A DNA stretch of 12,862 nucleotides from Spirochaetes bacterium RIFOXYC1_FULL_54_7 (GTDB lineage Bacteria; Spirochaetota; Spirochaetia; Treponematales; UBA12059). This document shows positions 1 to 5,507 of the stretch, in pieces (position 1 is the first letter of the stretch; each line of letters opens with the position of its first letter). Location of the stretch: NCBI GenBank assembly GCA_001830645.1, contig MIBM01000010.1, positions 1 through 12,862 on the forward strand, given 5' to 3'. Both the position numbers and the translations under genes were made by a program. The notes under the pieces were generated by a model. It did no database searches and had not been told where the DNA came from. It was given only the letters and a program-made list of their open reading frames with translations.

Positions 1-297
1 TGCACTAAGGACGACGGTGGTGTAGTTAAAACTTTTACCATCCCTTGCTGCATGGTCCCTCTGGCGTGCTGCTCCGGTGGTAGCCGGAAGCCGGTTGTGA
101 GCCTGGAATCAAGGGCCAAGAGCCAAGGTTAAGCTCATAAGTCTAATAGGGTATTCAATTCGCTTATCCATTCCATATTTTATGCCGATCATGTGAATGC
201 GGGTTGTGTCGGCTGGCTGGCGAGGCTGGATTCGTCGATTACCTCGCTCCGTTGCCTGCTGGACGGCGACGGGTCTTTACAAGAGAGGCGGTCTCAC
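1..297. other. Left-edge region with no supported gene
   Basis: I see no convincing gene here. Plus-strand frame 1 is open from base 1 to a TAA at 130-132, so it could be the last 43 codons of a gene entering from the left. The translation is Cys-rich and not protein-like, so I do not call it. The possible GTG start at 193 for the next gene would add an unconserved N-terminus, so 193-297 is treated as leader. Confidence 0.4.
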
Positions 298-1050
298 GTG
301 GGCATGGCCCAGAAAACGGGGTTTGCTATTTCGGACGGAGACAGAAAACTCATTCGCGACCATGCGTACTCCATCCGGGAAGCGCTATTCACATGCTTGA
401 CCGATACCCAGGTAGAATGCTCGGTTGCATTTGCCCGGCTTCTGAACCGCTCTGGCGTTACCAGTGAGAATTACCGTCTTTTCATGAGGATGCTGATAAC
501 CAACAATCCTTGGGTGGTAGAGGAACTTCTCCATGACCGCGACCCTCGATTGGTATTCTCTACCATACGGCCGGATACAGAGTTGATTTCCACCGCCTTC
601 GAGGTGCTCATGTCCAGGCATCCTCATGAGTTGCACAGCAATGTACTCGAGGCAGTACTCGGGATCATACAGAATGCCTTCTTTGATCCTGATGATGGGT
701 ATAAAATTTATCCATTAGGTATCATGGATCTCAATGTACTTGGAAAATTCCTGGTCAAGGACAAAGACCAGGAAAACCCCCAGAACAAGTTAATATTGGA
801 GATTCTTGATCGAATAACCGGCCTCGGAGTGTATTATGGTGATCCGGAAAAGAACATTGTAGCCAAACATGCCTTCAGTGTCCGGTTCGCCTACTTTGAC
901 AGTACCCGGGATTTGAATGATGCCATCCCCGAACCTTTGCTTGTCAAGTTACCCAACCGTTCGGATGTAGCCCCCGAAACCGATTTTGCAGGTCTTATCG
1001 TGGAACGAAGAAAGCAGAAGCGAAAAATCGCAACCCGTCCATCTAAATAG
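298..1050 (+). CDS. Paralogous family protein, copy 1 (unknown function)
   Basis: Function is not recognised. The protein (about 250 aa) is the most divergent of four related proteins in this window. Shared features are SENYRLF (N-Y-x-x-F), a DP motif, FDPDDGYKIYP, DLNVLGKFL, an ILEILDRI helix and AIPEPLLV near the end. It has no signal peptide or membrane segment and is probably cytoplasmic and mostly helical. Start choice: GTG 298 has a GAGAGGCGG-like ribosome site 6 bases upstream, and ATG 304 is two codons later. Both give an N-terminus the same length as in copy 2. The longer GTG 193 form adds residues absent from the paralogues. The C-terminus ends in a very basic tail (VERRKQKRKIATRPSK). 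It has its own downstream terminator, so it is probably transcribed apart from the phosphatase/kinase pair. Confidence 0.85.
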   Translation: MGMAQKTGFAISDGDRKLIRDHAYSIREALFTCLTDTQVECSVAFARLLNRSGVTSENYRLFMRMLITNNPWVVEELLHDRDPRLVFSTIRPDTELISTAFEVLMSRHPHELHSNVLEAVLGIIQNAFFDPDDGYKIYPLGIMDLNVLGKFLVKDKDQENPQNKLILEILDRITGLGVYYGDPEKNIVAKHAFSVRFAYFDSTRDLNDAIPEPLLVKLPNRSDVAPETDFAGLIVERRKQKRKIATRPSK

Positions 1051-1060
1051 GCCCCTCCAG

Positions 1061-1119
1061 TAGCATACAGTCTACTTGAGTGGTATTATTTCCACAGAAT
1101 AAGCTGTATGCTATTTTTC
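1061..1119 (+). terminator. Intrinsic terminator after copy 1
   Basis: A perfect 10-bp inverted repeat, TAGCATACAG (1061-1070) and CTGTATGCTA (1104-1113), is followed by TTTTTCT. The 33-base loop contains a smaller GTGG/CCAC hairpin (1080-1083 and 1092-1095). Its position 10 bases after the stop of copy 1 fits a Rho-independent terminator. The AT-rich stem and long loop suggest it may be leaky. Confidence 0.65.
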
Positions 1120-1174
1120 TCCAGATAGTGTTTCAATAATCTGAAAGCGGGGGGACGGAGTGACCAGGAGTAGC

Positions 1175-2137
1175 ATGCCGAGGGTCCCGAAGCAGGATTC
1201 TACCATCTCTGGATCCATAACGAAAAAAGGCAAGGTACTAGAGGGGCTCAAGCTTGTGGAACGGGCTATTGAAATATCCGGTTCATGGCCAGGCAGGCTC
1301 AAGGACGATGAAGGGGCTCCGGGTGGGCTTATCGAGTTACCGAAGGCTGTGCGCCCTATAATAATTGGTGACCTCCATGCAAATCTTGAAAATTTAAAGT
1401 CGATTATTGACCACGAAAATAATCGGGTTGATCTGGAATCAGGCCGTGCAGTGCTGCTTTTTATCGGAGACTCTGTTCATGATGACCGGACAGGCCACAT
1501 GAGGGAGATGGCTGGTTCCATAGCGATCCTGGATTACATCCTTCACCTGATCGTCGATTACCCTCGCAATATATATTATATCCGAGGCAACCATGATACC
1601 TTTGACCCTCTTTTGCGGAAAAGCGGCATTGCCCAGGGGGTGGAATTCAGGAGGGCTATGGTGGCCGCGTGCGGAGAGGACTTCACTGCGGCAGTCGGTC
1701 GTTTTTTCGAGTCTCTTCCTGTGTTCATCATCGCCAATGATTTTGTCATGACCCATGCTGGTCCACCGCGAGGAGGCTTGGTCAGGGAGGAGATCATCAA
1801 TATCAAGCGATATCCCGAAAAGTACCATCAGCTGATGTGGAACCGGGTTAACGAATATCATGGGAATCCCAGCCCCAAGGAATATGGAGAGCGCGATGTC
1901 CGGCTTGTGCTTGACTTGCTCGATGTGGCGAGGGATGTACAATTTATTGTTGGCCATAATCCACTCTGGAACGACGGCGGTAAAACGGGTGTATGGATGA
2001 ATGTAATTGGAATAGCAGGCCATCATATACTCTATTCTGGTTCCGGGAGCAGGGCTCCTTACTTCACCAGGGAAAATGGCCAGCTTCTCGTCAAGATGGC
2101 AACCGAGTTACTTCCGGAGGTATACAGCTATGGATGA
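1175..2137 (+). CDS. PPP-family (PP1/PP2A-like) metallophosphatase
   Basis: Predicted Ser/Thr phosphoprotein phosphatase of the calcineurin-like superfamily, acting in the cytoplasm. With ATG 1175 as start (320 aa) the two-metal site motifs appear in order: GDLHAN at residues 65-70 (D66, H68), GDSVHDD at 98-104 (D99), GNHD at 138-141 (N139, H140), MTHAG (H194) and GHNP (H261). This order is typical of the PPP family, which remove phosphate from proteins and sometimes from nucleotides such as Ap4A. The usual GDxVDRG is altered to GDSVHDD. Start choice: AGGAG lies 4 bases before ATG 1175. A GTG at 1160 in the same frame would add five residues but has a poorer ribosome site. The 3' end overlaps the kinase start by 8 bases, so the pair is probably translationally coupled. 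Substrate unknown; the neighbouring kinase or paralogues are natural candidates. Confidence 0.9.
   Translation: MPRVPKQDSTISGSITKKGKVLEGLKLVERAIEISGSWPGRLKDDEGAPGGLIELPKAVRPIIIGDLHANLENLKSIIDHENNRVDLESGRAVLLFIGDSVHDDRTGHMREMAGSIAILDYILHLIVDYPRNIYYIRGNHDTFDPLLRKSGIAQGVEFRRAMVAACGEDFTAAVGRFFESLPVFIIANDFVMTHAGPPRGGLVREEIINIKRYPEKYHQLMWNRVNEYHGNPSPKEYGERDVRLVLDLLDVARDVQFIVGHNPLWNDGGKTGVWMNVIGIAGHHILYSGSGSRAPYFTRENGQLLVKMATELLPEVYSYG
2115..2120 (+). promoter_or_regulatory. Ribosome binding site fixing the kinase start
   Basis: CGGAGG lies inside the end of the phosphatase gene, 9 bases before ATG 2130. It selects that ATG over the in-frame ATG at 2076, which would add 18 residues that merely overlap the phosphatase coding sequence. 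Confidence 0.7.
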
Positions 2138-3050
2138 CAGAGAGCGGCTCTCCAAGAGCATCGATGACGACGCCATCATACGCAGCTTTTACCTGGATAT
2201 GAAGACCAAGGATGTGCTCACTAAGATCGACTCGCTTTCGATACGCATCGCCGAGGTTCAGAAGGACATCCCCTTCAATGCGGAGGTCAAGGGGTATATC
2301 GGTGCGGTGGACACTGACGGTGAGCCTTGGATATTGAAGCCCGCACTTTCGCGGGAGGATTCACTCTACCACAGGATCTGCACTTTGGCCTTCCTGATGG
2401 ATCACTGGATGGGTACTCTATCCGCACCTACGACTGTTTGCACGATCAACGGGAAGAAGTACCGAGCAGTTAAGGTCGTCAAGAATTCCATTCAAATTTC
2501 ATCGTATAACTATATGGACAGCCCTTTCATTGAATGGCTGAGAATGGACCTTATAAACCGATGGCTGTACTTCGACGAGGACAGAAATCCCAATAACTAC
2601 CTTGTCATCAGGAACAAGGCGGAAAAACCCTTTGTGGTAGCGATAGATTTTGACAAGGCAGACTTCGAGACCACCACGATGAAGATTTCCGGAACTGAAG
2701 GAAAATTCGGCTGGAAACGTACAGAGAAAACACGGTTCCTGACCTTGCTTCGGCCAGAGAATTTCGAAGGCGTGCCGATAGAAAGCTTTGACTCCCGGTT
2801 AAAAGCGATGATGGCCATACCAAAAGATGAGATAATGAACCTGGCCAAACGTCTGGTAAACGGCTACTGTGACGACGCGAACATGATGGCAACGACGCTT
2901 GCGACAAATATAGAATCACGCAGGCAATATATTGATAAATATTTCAGGAAAATGTTCAAGTTGCAGAGTGAAACCAGGAATACCTCGAATTCCGATGATT
3001 ATTCGATGTTCGGAGCAAGTTTTCTGTCAACCTATGGTGGCAACAAGTGA
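2130..3050 (+). CDS. Atypical HipA-like / PI-kinase-like protein kinase
   Basis: Predicted phosphotransferase of the HipA / PI3-4-kinase-like fold, 306 aa. Visible motifs: EPWILKP with K70 as a candidate ATP-anchoring lysine; DRNPNNYL at residues 151-158, resembling the catalytic D-R-x-x-x-N loop; and VAIDFDKA with D173 as the candidate metal-binding DFG-type aspartate. The DRNPNN ... IDF pattern is closest to the small HipA_2-type kinases, which lack the long N-terminal HipA module. This assignment is from memory of motifs, not a search. No membrane segment. The C-terminal third is charged and helical. The gene overlaps the phosphatase by 8 bases, which argues that they counteract each other on the same target. 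No HipB-like DNA-binding antitoxin is seen next to it, so a classical HipBA toxin-antitoxin pair is unlikely. Confidence 0.7.
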   Translation: MDDRERLSKSIDDDAIIRSFYLDMKTKDVLTKIDSLSIRIAEVQKDIPFNAEVKGYIGAVDTDGEPWILKPALSREDSLYHRICTLAFLMDHWMGTLSAPTTVCTINGKKYRAVKVVKNSIQISSYNYMDSPFIEWLRMDLINRWLYFDEDRNPNNYLVIRNKAEKPFVVAIDFDKADFETTTMKISGTEGKFGWKRTEKTRFLTLLRPENFEGVPIESFDSRLKAMMAIPKDEIMNLAKRLVNGYCDDANMMATTLATNIESRRQYIDKYFRKMFKLQSETRNTSNSDDYSMFGASFLSTYGGNK

Positions 3051-3080
3051 TACTGGAAGAAGTTTTCAGGTAATAGGGGC

Positions 3081-3108
3081 TTGACATAAGACCAAGGTGT
3101 TCTATGAT
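3081..3108 (+). promoter_or_regulatory. Strong sigma-70-type promoter for the three-copy cluster
   Basis: TTGACA (3081-3086) is followed by 16 bases and then TATGAT (3103-3108). The -35 box is perfect and the -10 box matches 5 of 6 positions. The expected transcript starts near 3115 and leaves a leader of about 50 bases before ATG 3165. It lies in the only sizeable gap between the kinase and copy 2, so copies 2-4 can be expressed independently of the kinase and phosphatase. Confidence 0.7.
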
Positions 3109-3164
3109 TCTGTAGGGAATTATGATGCCAATATGTATACGATTCATCCACTCAGGAGGTTACG

Positions 3165-3863
3165 ATGGATAAGCAGACCGAAAAAATGATCGAACGGACA
3201 TGGTCTAAAGAGACGATCATGCAGGTCGAGCTGGGGATCATGCAGAATATGCTCGCTTCGAGGACAGAAGAGGCAGTAGAAGGCGCAATAAGCTTTGCCC
3301 GTTTCTTGAGCCTTTCAGGGTTGAACAACGATAATTACCCGTTGTTTCTCAAGTTGCTGGAGGTAGAAAACCACTGGGTCATCGATACTATGGTAGGCTT
3401 GAAGGATCCCTTCCTTCTTATCAGTCCTATCCAGCCAAATTCCTACCTGGCTTTCACTGCCTTCAAGTTGCTTACCAACTGGCACCCTGGGGGTATTTAT
3501 CCGGTAACCCTCTCGGTAGTACTTGGCGTCCTCCAAGCTGCATATGCTTCCCCCAAGGACGGCTACAAGGTTTACGCTGTATCGATCAACGATGTTAACA
3601 ATCTGGGCAAGCATCTCAACAAGGAGACTGGCCAGGATGACCCCAATAATCGTTGTATCCTCGATATCCTTGACAGGATCGGCTCTCTTGCCGGTACGTC
3701 CACTGACCCGGACAAGGAGCAGATGGCACGGCAATCGAACAGTATCCGTACCTTCTATTTTGACAAGCGGAAAAAGATGGAAGACATCATACCGCAGGTT
3801 CTCCTTGTCAAATCCGATTACGTGGCCAAGGAAACCGCGCCGCGCCAGCTTTTCGTAGCCTGA
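3165..3863 (+). CDS. Paralogous family protein, copy 2 (unknown function)
   Basis: Unrecognised 232-aa protein, the first of three tandem paralogues. It has the full family pattern: DNYPLFLKLL, NHWVIDTMV, KDPFLLISPIQPN, TNWHPGGIYP, SPKDGYKVYA, DVNNLGKHLNKETGQDDP, ILDILDRIGSL, NSIRTFYFD and DIIPQVLLVK. No signal peptide, membrane segment or cysteine-rich site is present. It looks like a soluble, mostly helical protein. The start is well supported: AGGAGG at 3154-3159 lies 5 bases before ATG 3165. It is separated from copy 3 by 16 bases and shares its transcript. It lacks the basic tails of copies 1 and 3. Confidence 0.9.
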   Translation: MDKQTEKMIERTWSKETIMQVELGIMQNMLASRTEEAVEGAISFARFLSLSGLNNDNYPLFLKLLEVENHWVIDTMVGLKDPFLLISPIQPNSYLAFTAFKLLTNWHPGGIYPVTLSVVLGVLQAAYASPKDGYKVYAVSINDVNNLGKHLNKETGQDDPNNRCILDILDRIGSLAGTSTDPDKEQMARQSNSIRTFYFDKRKKMEDIIPQVLLVKSDYVAKETAPRQLFVA

Positions 3864-3879
3864 TCAGGAGGGATCGAGT

Positions 3880-4641
3880 ATGAAGGAACTATTCGAGAAG
3901 AAACAAGACTGGACCAATGAAGAAATAATGGGCATTGAGTACAGCATGCTCAAAGGTTTGATCGGGTGCCGCACGGTTGAAGCCGTCGAATCCGCAATGA
4001 CATATGCGAGTTACCTGAACTTCACTGGAATCACCAACGGAAACTACCCGGTGTTTCTCAATATTCTTACGGTTCGAAATCACCATGTAATCGATGCGCT
4101 GCTTGGCACACGTGATCCCTTCCTGTTCATGAGTTCGATTCAGCCTAACCACTTCATAGTGGCCACCTGTTTCAGCATACTCACGAAATACAGGAAAGGT
4201 GAAATCTATCCCAAGACCCTTGGAATCATACTCGGTGTCTTTCAGGCCGCCTATAACTCACCCCTTGATGGATACAAGATCCATGCACCGTCGGTTGCCG
4301 ATGTCAATGCTCTCGGCAAGCATCTCAACGAGGAAAAGGGACAGGATGATCTTCTGAACCGGAGTATCCTCGATATTCTCGACAAACTGTCTTCTCTCGA
4401 AGGCCAGAACATTGATGAAGATATGGAAGATCTGGCTGTACATGCGCACAACATACGGAACAACTTCTTTGACAGCACCAAGCGTCTCGTAGATGTCATC
4501 CCTGAAGTGCTATTAAGGACGGAATTGAACCTTGATCTCGACGTACAGCCGCGCAAACGTGCGTCTTTGTCAGAGGCTGAAAAGGGAGCACCTGTTGAAA
4601 CGGTAGCCAAAGCACCTCGTGCGGCAGCTAAAAAGCAGTAG
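3880..4641 (+). CDS. Paralogous family protein, copy 3 (unknown function)
   Basis: Unrecognised 253-aa protein, very close to copy 2 in the core: GNYPVFLNIL, TRDPFLFMSSIQPN, GEIYPKTLG, SPLDGYKIHA, DVNALGKHLNEEKGQDD, SILDILDKL, NIRNNFFD and DVIPEVLLR. It differs by a C-terminal extension of about 35 residues rich in Lys, Arg and Ala, starting near QPRKRASLSEAEKG and ending PRAAAKKQ. The RKRAS segment looks like a basophilic kinase target, but this is only inference. AGGAGGG at 3866-3872 lies 7 bases before ATG 3880. It follows copy 2 by 16 bases, consistent with one operon. Confidence 0.9.
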   Translation: MKELFEKKQDWTNEEIMGIEYSMLKGLIGCRTVEAVESAMTYASYLNFTGITNGNYPVFLNILTVRNHHVIDALLGTRDPFLFMSSIQPNHFIVATCFSILTKYRKGEIYPKTLGIILGVFQAAYNSPLDGYKIHAPSVADVNALGKHLNEEKGQDDLLNRSILDILDKLSSLEGQNIDEDMEDLAVHAHNIRNNFFDSTKRLVDVIPEVLLRTELNLDLDVQPRKRASLSEAEKGAPVETVAKAPRAAAKKQ

Positions 4642-4679
4642 GTTCAGGCTACCCGGAACATTCTGACTTCGATTACCGG

Positions 4680-4694
4680 TTTTGCTCGGCAAAA
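4680..4694 (+). repeat. Small perfect hairpin in the copy 3-copy 4 spacer
   Basis: TTTTGC and GCAAAA flank a 3-base loop, within the 91-base gap before copy 4. There is no T-run after it, so it is not a standard terminator. It may stabilise the mRNA or be chance. Confidence 0.3.
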
Positions 4695-4720
4695 TAGTGC
4701 CGGGTAAGACCGGAATCACT

Positions 4721-4726
4721 AGGAGG
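4721..4726 (+). promoter_or_regulatory. Ribosome binding site fixing the copy 4 start
   Basis: AGGAGG lies 6 bases before ATG 4733. It rules out the upstream in-frame ATG at 4682, which would place the ribosome site inside the coding region and add 17 unconserved residues. Confidence 0.75.
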
Positions 4727-4732
4727 ATATTT

Positions 4733-5437
4733 ATGCCTGAAGCCACTTCCTGGCCTCAGTGGTCCCAGGATGAAATAGACGCCCTTTCACTTAGGTACGT
4801 CAATGACATCATAGAATGCTCGGATGGATACAGCGTTTTCGCAGCGGTTGCGTTTTCCCACTATCTCGTCGGTAAGGTTGGCTTGACGCCCGATAATTAC
4901 TCGGTATTCTTCAGACTTCTAGAATCAGGAAACCAGTATGTTGTCGACGCACTAGCCGGCGATGGTGATCCAGCAAAATTTTTCGGCACTATCCAGCCGA
5001 ATACGTTCATGCTCCGGGAATGCTTCAGAATGTTGACCAAATGGAAACCAGGAGAAATCTATCCAAAAGCCCTCCTTATTATCTATGGCCTTCTGACGGT
5101 ATGCTTCAGGGATCCAGAAGAGGGATACCGCCTGTACTCACTGACGGTGACCGATGTCAACAACCTTGGTAAACATCTGGATAAAGGGCAGGATCAGATG
5201 TATCCCTTGAACAGGATTGTCCTTACCGTATTGGATGAGATAGCCAGTCTGGTCGAACCTCAGCATCCGTTCCCGAGCAGAGAGGTTCAGGATGTGGCTC
5301 TGCAATCCAACAGTATACGTGGAAAATTCCTGGATATGACCAAAAAGCTCAATGAAGCCATCCCTGATATACTCCTTGTACGGGGAGATTATTCGGCTAA
5401 CATTATCAAGCCGAATATTCCGAAGATAAATGCATAA
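4733..5437 (+). CDS. Paralogous family protein, copy 4 (unknown function)
   Basis: Unrecognised 234-aa protein of the same family, more diverged than copies 2 and 3. It keeps PDNYSVFFRLL, GDPAKFFGTIQPN, TKWKPGEIYPKAL, DPEEGYRLY, DVNNLGKHLDKGQDQ, NSIRGKFLD and AIPDILLVRGDY. The helix that reads ILDILDRI in its relatives is VLTVLDEIASL here. No signal peptide, membrane segment or basic tail. It is the last gene before the strong terminator at 5467-5492 and is probably co-transcribed with copies 2 and 3. Copy-to-copy divergence suggests an old duplication with specialised roles, possibly subunits of one assembly. That last point is inference. Confidence 0.88.
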   Translation: MPEATSWPQWSQDEIDALSLRYVNDIIECSDGYSVFAAVAFSHYLVGKVGLTPDNYSVFFRLLESGNQYVVDALAGDGDPAKFFGTIQPNTFMLRECFRMLTKWKPGEIYPKALLIIYGLLTVCFRDPEEGYRLYSLTVTDVNNLGKHLDKGQDQMYPLNRIVLTVLDEIASLVEPQHPFPSREVQDVALQSNSIRGKFLDMTKKLNEAIPDILLVRGDYSANIIKPNIPKINA

Positions 5438-5466
5438 GGTTGAGTGATGCGCTACTGAGCATCATA

Positions 5467-5492
5467 GGCGCGGCTTCAGCCGCGCCTTTTTT
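5467..5492 (+). terminator. Strong Rho-independent terminator
   Basis: A perfect 8-bp GC stem, GGCGCGGC (5467-5474) and GCCGCGCC (5479-5486), has a TTCA loop and is followed directly by six T residues. It ends the copy 2-4 operon. The ribosome site of the pseudokinase gene starts only 3 bases after the T-run, so that gene must rely on read-through or on a promoter inside copy 4. Confidence 0.92.
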
Positions 5493-5507
5493 ATAGGCGG
5501 CAAAGCT

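Noticed and set aside
193..303. Longer N-terminus of copy 1 from GTG 193
   Set aside because: The added residues are not protein-like and have no match in the other three copies. The GTG 298 / ATG 304 start gives the same N-terminal length as copy 2.
1439..2026. Long minus-strand open frame inside the phosphatase gene
   Set aside because: It is antisense to a gene with complete PPP motifs, and its translation shows no recognisable pattern.
2130..3050. Classical HipBA toxin-antitoxin module
   Set aside because: No small helix-turn-helix HipB-like gene is adjacent. The partner is a phosphatase and the protein lacks the length of classical HipA.
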